DNA of 51,718 nt, taken from the NCBI GenBank assembly GCA_002700285.1, contig PACT01000037.1, positions 1 to 51,718 of the forward strand, given 5' to 3'. The translations under genes were made by a program, and so were the position numbers. The first letter of the stretch is position 1. Each line of letters starts with the position of its first letter. The notes under the pieces were generated by a model. That model was given only the letters and a program-made list of their open reading frames with translations. It did no database searches and was not told the origin of the DNA. This document shows, piece by piece, positions 28,679 through 36,891 of the stretch. This DNA comes from Crocinitomicaceae bacterium (GTDB lineage: Bacteria; Bacteroidota; Bacteroidia; Flavobacteriales_D; Sanyastnellaceae).

Positions 28679-28682
28679 CACC

Positions 28683-29558
28683 ATGCTGAATGATGATATG
28701 AAGAGTTTTATTACCTATTCTCTCAAAGAGGATTTAGGATCTGGAGACGTTACTTCTGAATCGAGTGTTCCCGAGGATTTGGTGGAAAAAGGATATATTC
28801 TTGCAAAAGAAGCAGGTGTTATTGCCGGGATTAACGTGGCAAAGGAGGTGTTTCACCAAATTGATTCTAACCTGACATTTAAAACATTCGTTAAAGATGG
28901 CGCACGCGTCAAGTCCGGAGATGTGGTTGTCGAGCTACTCGGATCGGCAAGAAGCATCCTCTCGGGGGAACGTTTGGCCTTAAATTTCATGCAACGCATG
29001 AGTGGGATCGCAACCAGAACAGCAGAGATCGTTCACATTCTTGAGGGCACGAACACCCAAGTTTTAGATACAAGAAAGACGACTCCTGGTTTGAGAGGGT
29101 TTGAAAAATGGGCGGTGAGCATTGGGGGTGGAGTCAATCACAGGATGGGCCTTTATGATATGATCCTACTCAAAGACAATCACGTTGATTACGCAGGAGG
29201 AATGACCGAGGCCCTTAAAAAGGTTGCCAATTATCAAAATAAGCGACCTGATGCGATGCCAGTTTTACCTCTCGTCATTGAGACAAGGTCTTTCCAAGAA
29301 ATCGAAGATGCCATTGCCGCATCTCAAAAGGCGGAAATTGTCATCGAAAGAATTTTATTAGACAACTTCGGTCCAGAAAAAGTAGCCGAAGCCGTTGAAA
29401 GTTATGGGCATCTGGTGACGTTAGAAGCATCTGGGGGGATTACTCCAGAGAACGTCAATGGATATGGAGAATCTGGCGTAGACTTTGTCAGTATGGGATA
29501 CATGACGCACTCAGTTAAAAGTTTAGATTTGAGTCTAAAAAGTACGCCAAATGTCTAA
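28683..29558 (+). CDS. nadC: Nicotinate-nucleotide pyrophosphorylase (carboxylating)
   Basis: 291 residues from ATG 28683, close to the family's 280-290. It turns quinolinate and PRPP into nicotinate mononucleotide in de novo NAD synthesis. Visible: ALKEDLGSGD-like LKEDLGSGDVT, SGERLALNFMQRMSGIAT, VLDTRKTTPGLRGFEKWAV, GGGVNHRMGLYDMILLKDNH, and VTLEASGGITPENVN. A GTG 12 codons upstream is in frame but adds a poorly conserved tail, and ATG 28698 is also possible. Overlaps the next gene by 8 bases. The pnuC/kinase pair elsewhere in the window would provide a salvage route to the same cofactor. Confidence 0.96.
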   Translation: MLNDDMKSFITYSLKEDLGSGDVTSESSVPEDLVEKGYILAKEAGVIAGINVAKEVFHQIDSNLTFKTFVKDGARVKSGDVVVELLGSARSILSGERLALNFMQRMSGIATRTAEIVHILEGTNTQVLDTRKTTPGLRGFEKWAVSIGGGVNHRMGLYDMILLKDNHVDYAGGMTEALKKVANYQNKRPDAMPVLPLVIETRSFQEIEDAIAASQKAEIVIERILLDNFGPEKVAEAVESYGHLVTLEASGGITPENVNGYGESGVDFVSMGYMTHSVKSLDLSLKSTPNV

Positions 29559-30522
29559 CGCTCGCAACCCAAAATCATCGAACCCTTTCTTGAAGTGGCT
29601 TAAGAATCTCCAGTGGGTCATCAATACTCAGAAATTTTTACGTTCAAAAACGCCATGGGGTGTTGAGGGAATGACTCTCTATGATGTATTGAGGTTTTTT
29701 GGGCTTGGATTAATCAATGGATCGGTCTCTATTCGGGCTGCATCTATTTCCTTTCGTCTTTTACTCGCGTTTTTTCCAGCCATGATTTTACTTCTCAGTG
29801 TGCTGCCTCACACGCCATTAGAACCCGATGCAGTTCTGGATGCCTTGCTGCTTTTTTTTCCAGGAGAAACAGTCAGTCTTTTTGAGCAATCTGTCAGCGA
29901 TTTACTTGAGAAAAGTCACGGGTCTGTGCTGTCCATAGGATTTGTCCTCACCGTTGTGTACGCGTCTAACAGTGTAAATGCGATTCTTGCAGGCTTTAAT
30001 GCAAGCTATCTGTTAGATAAAAAAGGAAATGCGTTCATTTACTCTTTGATGTCTCTGTTGCTCTTAGTTATCTTGGTGTTTATGCTAGGTGTTGCCGTTT
30101 TGCTCATTGGTTTTAGCGGACAAGCATTGACTTGGGTCTCCTCAAATGGATGGCTTCCTGGTGGACTGGTCCCTTGGCTTAATGCAGCCCGATGGACGCT
30201 TTCGCTTATCCTCGTTTATTTCTCAGTTTCTTTGCTCTATCATTTTGGCAACAGTGAAAGAGATAAATGGCGAACCTTTACGCCGGGTGCGACAATGACC
30301 ACTTTACTTATCGTCTCTCTTTCTCTTGGCTTTGGATATTTCATTATGTATCTGGATAGTTTTAATAGACTATATGGTTCTTTAGGTACGTTCCTGTTGT
30401 TATTGGTATGGATCAATGCGAACAGTTCAGTCTTGTTGCTGGGGTTTGAATTCAATGTCAGTATCCACAAAGCGAGAAATGAAGCACGAAGCAACTTGCA
30501 AACAAAATCGAAAACCACGTAA
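29551..30522 (+). CDS. YihY/BrkB-family inner-membrane protein
   Basis: 323 residues with about six membrane helices, as usual for the YihY (virulence factor BrkB) family. Characteristic stretches: IRAASISFRLLLAFFPAMILL, the helix FVLTVVYASNSVNAI, WRTFTPGATMTTLLIVSLSLGFGYFI and YGSLGTFLLLLVWINANSSVLLLGFEFN. Function in the family is not settled; RNase BN activity once assigned to it was a mistake. It overlaps nadC by 8 bases, and DUF2147 follows 8 bases later, suggesting one transcript. Confidence 0.92.
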   Translation: MSNARNPKSSNPFLKWLKNLQWVINTQKFLRSKTPWGVEGMTLYDVLRFFGLGLINGSVSIRAASISFRLLLAFFPAMILLLSVLPHTPLEPDAVLDALLLFFPGETVSLFEQSVSDLLEKSHGSVLSIGFVLTVVYASNSVNAILAGFNASYLLDKKGNAFIYSLMSLLLLVILVFMLGVAVLLIGFSGQALTWVSSNGWLPGGLVPWLNAARWTLSLILVYFSVSLLYHFGNSERDKWRTFTPGATMTTLLIVSLSLGFGYFIMYLDSFNRLYGSLGTFLLLLVWINANSSVLLLGFEFNVSIHKARNEARSNLQTKSKTT

Positions 30523-30530
30523 TTAGCGAA

Positions 30531-30986
30531 ATGATGATATTAAAGCAAATCCCTTTGTTAGGCGCCCTATTACTTATTTCTGTTTTTTCTTTTTCACAAA
30601 CCTCAATTGAGGGGTTTTGGAAAACGATAGACGACGAAACAGGAAGAATAAAAAGTGTCGTTGAGATTACTGAAAGAGAGGGTCAATTTTATGGAACCAT
30701 CGTAGAACTTTTTAGACTTCCTGAAGAAGATCAGAATCCGATATGTGACCTGTGCGAAGATGATAGAAAAGACATTCCTGCCCTTGGGATGGAGATTGTC
30801 AGGAACATGGTCCTTTCCGATGGAGAGACCCAGGAATGGGAGGATGGTACGATTTGTGACCCCAAGAAAGGTTCTATATACGATTGCGAAATGTGGTTCG
30901 AAGATGGAGATACCGACGTCCTCAAAGTTCGCGGATATATATGGTTTATTTTCAGAACACAGGATTGGCTCCGCGTCAAGGATTAA
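30531..30986 (+). CDS. DUF2147-family secreted protein
   Basis: 151 residues with a signal peptide (LLGALLLISVFSFSQ). The DUF2147 pattern is plain: IEGFWKTIDDETGRIKSVVEI, GQFYGTIVELF, CDLCEDDRKDIPALGMEIVRNM, then WEDGTICDPKKGSIYDCEMWFEDGD and a tail WFIFRTQDWLRV. This is an extracytoplasmic beta-barrel-like domain of lipocalin shape, with unknown ligand. It converges on the glycosyltransferase gene: the two stop codons share bases 30983-30986 (TTAA). Confidence 0.88.
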   Translation: MMILKQIPLLGALLLISVFSFSQTSIEGFWKTIDDETGRIKSVVEITEREGQFYGTIVELFRLPEEDQNPICDLCEDDRKDIPALGMEIVRNMVLSDGETQEWEDGTICDPKKGSIYDCEMWFEDGDTDVLKVRGYIWFIFRTQDWLRVKD

Positions 30987-32269
30987 GTAAGCTTATTTAG
31001 GAGCTCCGAGAGTTCTTTGGTTAATGCTTTTCTCTCATATGGCGACGCATCTATCTTTTTCTGTCCATCTTTAACAATGACATGGTGGAGCATTTCATAT
31101 GCTGATGCGGCATCATTGTGGTCGCAAAACGGAAGTCCCCATTCAGTTAAACGTTTAGATAAATCACTCGGACTGTTACAAATTGAAAGGATTGGCTTTT
31201 GAGTCGCGATGTACTCAAACACCTTTCCTGGAGTACATTTTCTGGCAGGATCGGTGTTGTTTTGGACCAATAGAAGGGCATCACAATTCATCATTTCTAG
31301 AATGGCTTCTCTGTGATTGATACCTGGCAAGTGTTGTATGAAATCCGTATTTCCCATGTCCCTCCGAACGTCTTCGCCGATACTTCCCACCAGTACGATT
31401 TCTACTTTACTCACTTGTTCAGCGTTCCATTTTGTTACCGCTTCCCAAAGCCCAGGAGCATTCCTCGAACCATATAGTGCGCCAAAATGACCTATCCGAA
31501 ACCGCGTTCTGTTTTCCGAGACGGAGTTGATGTTTTCAAAATCATGGTGATCCCAACCGTTTGGTATTAAGGTATGTTTGTTTTGATTTAAAATCTCTAT
31601 ATGTGCGTTTGCGACAGATGGAGAATTGATGAGAATGTGATCGCAGGTTTTTACCACTTCTCGTTCCATTTCTATGAGTTTTTTCCGTGCTCTTGCCCCC
31701 ATTTTAAATTCGTCCAAATAGTCCATATCAGCCCATGGGTCTCGGAAATCAGTAAGCCATATTAAATCGGGGAAAGACTGTTTCACGTTCAGTGCGATGA
31801 GATGCATGCTGTGTGGGGGTCCAGTGGATATGATTGCATCAACAGGGTTTTTTGCAAGCCATTTTTTAAGAAATCTTGAGGAAGGTCTAATCCACGCTGC
31901 CCTTGCATCGGGAATGAAAATATTTCCCCTGACCCATCTTGTAAATTCGTTGATCAAGGATTTGTTTCCACCCTTTTTGTTTTCCGCTCCGGTACGTCCC
32001 GTTGATTTCCCTCCGCCGATCACAGAGACAACTCTAGAAGGCTCAAATATGGGTAATTTTAATACGGTGATTCCTTCAGGAATTTCTTTTAGCAAGCTAG
32101 AATCTTCAACGGGCACATCTGGGTTTTCTGGGGTGAATATAACTGGGTCCCATCCGAAGCCCTGAAGATATTTTGAAAATTTTAACCAGCGTTGTACACC
32201 TGCTCCTCCTGAAGGTGGCCAATAATACGTGATGATCAGTACCTTTTTATTTTCTTTTGAGTTATTCAA
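30983..32269 (-). CDS. Glycosyltransferase, GT4-like
   Basis: 428 residues. N-terminal domain begins VLIITYYWPPSGGAGVQRWLKFSKYL, a hallmark of GT-B glycosyltransferases of Bacteroidota polysaccharide loci; IWLTDFRDPWADMDY is also typical. The C-terminal half has IGHFGALYGSRNAPGLWEAV and CTPGKVFEYIATQKPIL, the donor-nucleotide-binding E-x-x-x-x-x-x-x-E region. It would transfer a sugar to a surface glycan or lipid at the membrane. Starts at TTG 32269, one base after the AddB-like stop, so probably translationally coupled. No other polysaccharide genes are near. Confidence 0.87.
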   Translation of the reverse strand: MNNSKENKKVLIITYYWPPSGGAGVQRWLKFSKYLQGFGWDPVIFTPENPDVPVEDSSLLKEIPEGITVLKLPIFEPSRVVSVIGGGKSTGRTGAENKKGGNKSLINEFTRWVRGNIFIPDARAAWIRPSSRFLKKWLAKNPVDAIISTGPPHSMHLIALNVKQSFPDLIWLTDFRDPWADMDYLDEFKMGARARKKLIEMEREVVKTCDHILINSPSVANAHIEILNQNKHTLIPNGWDHHDFENINSVSENRTRFRIGHFGALYGSRNAPGLWEAVTKWNAEQVSKVEIVLVGSIGEDVRRDMGNTDFIQHLPGINHREAILEMMNCDALLLVQNNTDPARKCTPGKVFEYIATQKPILSICNSPSDLSKRLTEWGLPFCDHNDAASAYEMLHHVIVKDGQKKIDASPYERKALTKELSELLNKLT

Positions 32270-32270
32270 G

Positions 32271-35051
32271 CTAATACGAAATTACGGGAGGATCAAGTAC
32301 AACACAATATTCACAGTAATGCGAATCTTCATTGTGAGCGATTTTCTTTCCTTCTTCACGAAACGCTGCGAGCCTCATTCCTATCCAATCTAAGAAGCGG
32401 TCAACATTATCTTTTGTAATGTCTTTGCTTTCATTGATCGAAAGCGTAAGCAATCCTGAGTGAACATTTCTTCCCGAGCGAATTGCAGCATTTACCACAT
32501 CCACATGTTCATCTCTCTTTAAGAGCATCGCACAATAGACCATAAGCTGAAGTGCTTTGCCTGCTTTGCCTCTACTTAATTTCCCGTCGTCATCATCCCA
32601 ATCCCCTGATTTTGAATCTTTCAAATTAAGTTCTGATTGCGTCGTTTGTCCTGTTTTATAATCCACTACGCGCGTGATACCATCAATTTTTTCAACCCGA
32701 TCCGCCATGCCGAAAAATTTTATTTCTCTCCCATCCTTTAAGGTGTAGGTTGCCTCAATTTCCTCTTCTAACCCGGTAATGGTAATGTGGCTCCCGTCAT
32801 TATTTAGCTCTGAAATTTCACGTGTAAGTATTTTTTTAATTGTAGATCTCGCAGAGCGTATAAGCAGAAAATTCTCACCTCTGTCCGATGGCCCATATTT
32901 ATACTCTTCGGCAATTGCATCAGCCAACAGTTCGTCTACTTGAGAGAGTATTTCATTAAGATGTGACGCTTTCAGCGTCATATTCAGGGCGGTTTTTTTA
33001 AGACCCTCTTCAAATACTTTATGTACAATGGACCCCAGTGTATTGCTTTGGATACTCTCTTCTAAATCTTTGGGTTCAGACAATTTCAATAAATATCGAT
33101 ATGTGAAATTACGTTCACATGTGAGCATCTTATTTATAGCAGAAGGCGACATTCCATCTCCCATCCACTTGTTAAACCTCTCCTTCATAAGGTCAGTTAA
33201 TTCCAGTTCAGGAATTTCTGGTCTCTCATCAGGGAGTGGCATATTGAACGTCAAGAGCTCAGTCTCGAAATGTTTTTTTAACTGTAGGATATAACGGCTT
33301 GATTCTACCCCGTCCTTGCCTCCGGTTCTATGAAGTAGATGCATCTCTGTCGATCTATTTAACAGTCGATATAAGCTGTATGCATATGCGGCCTCTCGTT
33401 CATGTTTTCCTGGAAAACCCAAATAGTTTTGAAGATCGACCGGAATGTAACTGTCCATAATCTCTTGTTTAGGCATCGCACCCTCATTGCAATCAAGAAC
33501 GATTACCCTGTCGTAATCTAGTGCACGTGTTTCGGTAAGTCCCATGATCTGTAGACCTTTTGCAGGCTCTCCAAGTAAATTGACTTTCTCTACACTCAGT
33601 AATTTCTGCATTAGCATTCTCACATCCTCAGAAGTTTTGCAAGGATTATGCTTGGATTGCAACCGCCCCATGACACTTACCACACGTCGGACACAATTCC
33701 ACCCCGCCGTTACCCACGGATTTTCTTCATGCTCTAATTGTCCACCAAGTTTTTCAGTCCAAACACCAAGTTTTTCTAGGTATTTATCCGCCTGATTCGT
33801 TTTTAATGACGTGAGGTCTGAGACGAAGGCATAAAAGGGCCCTTTTGACACTTCCTTCAGGAGCTCGTCACTGACCCAAACAGCGTGTTTTTCAGCGAGT
33901 ATATGAAGCGTATGTGCAGCATCTTTTCGGTAATCGTTTGCAATTTGTTGACTTGAAAGAGCCATTAAATCTTCATATCTCCACGCTTGACCTTGTCTTG
34001 TTGTCATGCGATTTACAAGGTTGATGAATGGGTGTATCGGCGTCTCTCGAATGCTTAAACCCATGGTAACATTGTAACCATCTTTACAGTACGGCAATGC
34101 TTGTAAAAGCATAGGTAGGGTGGATGCTTCGGGCACGACAATAACTGTTTTCCCCTTTTCATCATCTGAAAGGTCAGATACGATTTGCCTCACGTACTGA
34201 CATGAACTCATGACACTGCTACATTCGACAATCTTTATTTTAGGTGTCTTGGATTGAATTCTTGACTTTATAAAGTTCGCGGAACTTTGAATGTCACGGT
34301 GAATGTCACGGATGAAATACCCCGCCTCCATTTGTCCATCTTCCACATAAAAATTATCAGCGTCAGGCAAGTAGCTTAGTTTTCCCGCTGCGTGCCATTT
34401 TTTCATATACAAGAGCTCACTTCCAGTCAGTGCTGCCAAACCAGCAGCGTAGACCATGTCGTACCCGCCTGTCTTTCCCGCCTCTGCAACTTTTCGACTC
34501 AGTTTTGCTTTGGTGACAAGGCCATCTTCTCTGAGAACCTCATGCAATTTCGTGTATAAGTTTGGGAGTCGATCCCACTGCTTCATAAAAATGATTTGGT
34601 CGTCAGTCAGTTCTTTTTCTGGCGCAAAACTCCATTCTTCGATTTCTTTTATGTCTCGGAGGTTTTTAAATACAGCCAATGCATCTTTCAAATGATGGTC
34701 AATGGCGTGAAAATCAGACAAGGCTATGGGCCCCCAGTTTAAAAACGATGTAAATCCATCTCTTCCTTCTGGTAAATTAACTTGGACGGCATAAAGTCTG
34801 GCCAACACTTCTAAGTTTTCAGCCATAGAAAATGCTTCGTCCCCCTCCATAAATGCTCCCAGGGTCATCACCTTAGGCATGCGGCATGGTTTTCCGACCA
34901 CTTTGGCGAATGCTCTTTTAAATGCGTTAACTGCTCTAAAACTAGGCAGAACGACGGCACACTTTTCAGGAGATTCATGCTGGCAAAGGATGAGCGCAAC
35001 GTCTTCTAGGAACGTTTGGGAGCCAAGTGTGATAGAATGGATTGTGTTCAA
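32271..35051 (-). CDS. AddB-like helicase/PD-(D/E)XK nuclease subunit
   Basis: 926 residues. The N-terminal part resembles an inactive UvrD-like helicase (CAVVLPSFRAVNAFKRAF in place of a P-loop; KTVIVVPEASTLPMLLQALPY; GLTETRALDYDRVIVLDCNEGAMPK). The C-terminal domain is a RecB-type nuclease with MADRVEKIDGITRVVDYKTG at about 785-801. Cys residues are present at LTCERNFTYRYLLKL and in HYCEYC close to the end, but the fourth Cys expected of the AddB iron-sulphur site is not seen. With the AddA-like protein at 44570 it should form a RecBCD-like end-resection enzyme. Start TTG 35051. Middle gene of TPR-addB-GT. Confidence 0.83.
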   Translation of the reverse strand: MNTIHSITLGSQTFLEDVALILCQHESPEKCAVVLPSFRAVNAFKRAFAKVVGKPCRMPKVMTLGAFMEGDEAFSMAENLEVLARLYAVQVNLPEGRDGFTSFLNWGPIALSDFHAIDHHLKDALAVFKNLRDIKEIEEWSFAPEKELTDDQIIFMKQWDRLPNLYTKLHEVLREDGLVTKAKLSRKVAEAGKTGGYDMVYAAGLAALTGSELLYMKKWHAAGKLSYLPDADNFYVEDGQMEAGYFIRDIHRDIQSSANFIKSRIQSKTPKIKIVECSSVMSSCQYVRQIVSDLSDDEKGKTVIVVPEASTLPMLLQALPYCKDGYNVTMGLSIRETPIHPFINLVNRMTTRQGQAWRYEDLMALSSQQIANDYRKDAAHTLHILAEKHAVWVSDELLKEVSKGPFYAFVSDLTSLKTNQADKYLEKLGVWTEKLGGQLEHEENPWVTAGWNCVRRVVSVMGRLQSKHNPCKTSEDVRMLMQKLLSVEKVNLLGEPAKGLQIMGLTETRALDYDRVIVLDCNEGAMPKQEIMDSYIPVDLQNYLGFPGKHEREAAYAYSLYRLLNRSTEMHLLHRTGGKDGVESSRYILQLKKHFETELLTFNMPLPDERPEIPELELTDLMKERFNKWMGDGMSPSAINKMLTCERNFTYRYLLKLSEPKDLEESIQSNTLGSIVHKVFEEGLKKTALNMTLKASHLNEILSQVDELLADAIAEEYKYGPSDRGENFLLIRSARSTIKKILTREISELNNDGSHITITGLEEEIEATYTLKDGREIKFFGMADRVEKIDGITRVVDYKTGQTTQSELNLKDSKSGDWDDDDGKLSRGKAGKALQLMVYCAMLLKRDEHVDVVNAAIRSGRNVHSGLLTLSINESKDITKDNVDRFLDWIGMRLAAFREEGKKIAHNEDSHYCEYCVVLDPPVISY

Positions 35052-35067
35052 GATCAGGCGACTATAT

Positions 35068-35754
35068 TCAATCCTTCAAGGTAAAGCCATTGCGGATAAA
35101 TTTCCACCAAAGTTTCCGAGATTCACGATCTGTAAACACCGATGTCATTTCTCCCCACAATGAATTTTTCGGTGTTGAGACTGTAACCTTCTTTTGAGTT
35201 TGAGCACCAGCTTCTCCGTCAATGACTTCTTGCTCATGAACCGCCATTGGAGCTTCAGCTTCAACCTCATCTTTAATTTCATCTTGAGCGTCAATCTCAG
35301 TTGATCTATCAGTTTGGTTCAATATTTCCTGTAACTCGTCAGCCACTTTAAACCTCTCTTGTGCTTGCGCTTTATACCCCTTTGCCTCCTCTAGAAGCCC
35401 CAGATTGTTGTGTGCGATTGTATCCTCAGGATCGAGTTCAATGGCAAGTTTGTAGTCCTCTATGGCAGCGTCTGTATCACCTGCAGCTTGTTTCATCCAC
35501 CCTCTAGAAGCAAATCTGTAGCTGTAATCAGGTTGTAAAATTGCCGCTCTATTGAGGTCTTCAATGGCCTCCGCTGTAGCGCCTGTATGAAATTTACAGA
35601 TGGCTCTGTCATGGAAGGCATTGGGGTCTAATTGGTCTTTGTCAGTCGATGAAAACCAAATATTCCAATCGATTAATGCTGCGTTCCATTCGCGTTGCTC
35701 CATAAAGCTTAAGGCACGTTTGCGAATTGCATTATTTGCTGTTTCTAAAGTCAC
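35068..35754 (-). CDS. TPR-repeat protein with a C-terminal acidic linker
   Basis: 228 residues from GTG 35754. Three tetratricopeptide-like repeats at about 44-140 (AFHDRAICKFHTGATAEAIE, FASRGWMKQAAGDTDAAIED, IAHNNLGLLEEAKGYKAQAQ). After a Glu/Ala-rich linker the C-terminus reads SLWGEMTSVFTDRESRKLWWK. No signal peptide, so it is probably cytoplasmic or attached to something from the inside. Precedes the AddB-like gene by 16 bases. I cannot assign a partner. Confidence 0.8.
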   Translation of the reverse strand: MTLETANNAIRKRALSFMEQREWNAALIDWNIWFSSTDKDQLDPNAFHDRAICKFHTGATAEAIEDLNRAAILQPDYSYRFASRGWMKQAAGDTDAAIEDYKLAIELDPEDTIAHNNLGLLEEAKGYKAQAQERFKVADELQEILNQTDRSTEIDAQDEIKDEVEAEAPMAVHEQEVIDGEAGAQTQKKVTVSTPKNSLWGEMTSVFTDRESRKLWWKFIRNGFTLKD

Positions 35755-35863
35755 TTTGCTAATGTAAAGATTTTACCATTTGTATTGTAGTTTTAACAAA
35801 CGATATTACTACAAAAATGAACACATTGTCAGATTCATCACGGCTCAACCAAACCATACCTTT

Positions 35864-36889
35864 TTGAAAGTTATCACGGATGTTGATATAACCCATGAAC
35901 TCACATTTCATGTCCCGGCTATGGCAAGTCGCTATATCGAAGTGAAGGATGATGATCAGGTTCGTGATGCGCTCGCTTTTGGAAGAGAAGAAGGTCTGAA
36001 TATCTTGATTTTAGGTGGCGGAAGCAATATGCTATTCCATTCTAATTTCGAGGGTCTTGTTGTTAAAATTGCGAGTCGGGGAATCCAAGTTCTGAATGAC
36101 GATGGCCGGGTATTAGAGGTGGTCGCTGAGGCAGGTGAGATGTGGCATCATTTCGTCATGCATACACTTGAGAGCGGTTGGGGAGGTCTAGAAAACCTTG
36201 CGCTTATTCCAGGATGTGTTGGCGCAAGTCCCATGCAGAACATTGGCGCTTATGGCGTTGAGATTAAAGATGTTTTTTCATGGCTTGAAGCCATAAATAT
36301 TGAAAGTGGCGAATGCGTTAAATTTCATTTAGAGGATTGCAAATTTGGCTATAGGGAATCGATATTTAAGTTAGAGGAAAAAGACAAATGGGTGATCGTT
36401 AGGGTGGCCTTTAGACTCGATCGGAAATCTGAACTGAAAACGGGATATGGTGCCTTAGAATCAGAACTTTCGAAAATATCGAAGACACAAATCACCCACA
36501 GTGACGTGGCAAATGCCGTGGTGAAAATCAGAAATTCTAAACTTCCCAATCCGGCCATACTTGGGAATGCAGGCTCGTTTTTTAAAAACCCTGTGATCGA
36601 TCACAACGTGTTTTTGGACCTAAAACTGATCTACCCCGAGATTCCCAATTATCCTCAAACAGACGGAACCGTCAAATTGGCTGCGGGGTGGCTGATCGAC
36701 CAAGCGGGTTGGAAAGGTCATAGCAGGGGGACGCATGGCGTACATGACAAACAAGCATTGGTGCTTGTAAATAGGGGGGGGGCTAGCGGTCAAGACATAT
36801 GGCAACTCGCCACAGATATTATGACCAGTGTGGAACATAAATTTGGCATTATGCTTGAGCCTGAAGTCAATCAGATCGGGATGATTTAG
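35864..36889 (+). CDS. murB: UDP-N-acetylenolpyruvoylglucosamine reductase (MurB), start uncertain
   Basis: MurB reduces UDP-GlcNAc-enolpyruvate to UDP-MurNAc with NADPH and FAD in the cytosol. Visible are LILGGGSNMLF (FAD-binding), WGGLENLALIPGCVGASPMQNIGAYGVE, FGYRESIFK, the catalytic-Ser loop GNAGSFFKNPVI, and C-terminal LEPEVNQIG with the conserved Glu. With TTG at 35864 (MKVITDVDITHELTF) the protein has 341 residues, matching the length of Escherichia coli MurB. The frame is open back to another TTG at 35780, which would add 28 residues without family support, and no ATG exists before residue 21 of the short form. A 9-base G run lies at 36774. Converges on the PorP gene, 2 bases away. 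Confidence 0.92.
   Translation: MKVITDVDITHELTFHVPAMASRYIEVKDDDQVRDALAFGREEGLNILILGGGSNMLFHSNFEGLVVKIASRGIQVLNDDGRVLEVVAEAGEMWHHFVMHTLESGWGGLENLALIPGCVGASPMQNIGAYGVEIKDVFSWLEAINIESGECVKFHLEDCKFGYRESIFKLEEKDKWVIVRVAFRLDRKSELKTGYGALESELSKISKTQITHSDVANAVVKIRNSKLPNPAILGNAGSFFKNPVIDHNVFLDLKLIYPEIPNYPQTDGTVKLAAGWLIDQAGWKGHSRGTHGVHDKQALVLVNRGGASGQDIWQLATDIMTSVEHKFGIMLEPEVNQIGMI
36774..36782 (+). repeat. G9 homopolymer in murB
   Basis: Nine consecutive G at 36774-36782 encode part of NRGGASG. A change of one base would frameshift the last 35 codons, including the conserved PEVNQIG end. Confidence 0.9.
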
Positions 36890-36891
36890 CC

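Noticed and set aside
28647-28682. GTG start for nadC 12 codons upstream
   Set aside because: Adds a segment absent from the family and overlapping the probable -7 element.
35780-35863. Frameshifted N-terminal part of murB starting at an out-of-frame ATG near 35817
   Set aside because: That frame stops after 16 codons and has no MurB resemblance; a TTG start at 35864 explains the gene without a frameshift.
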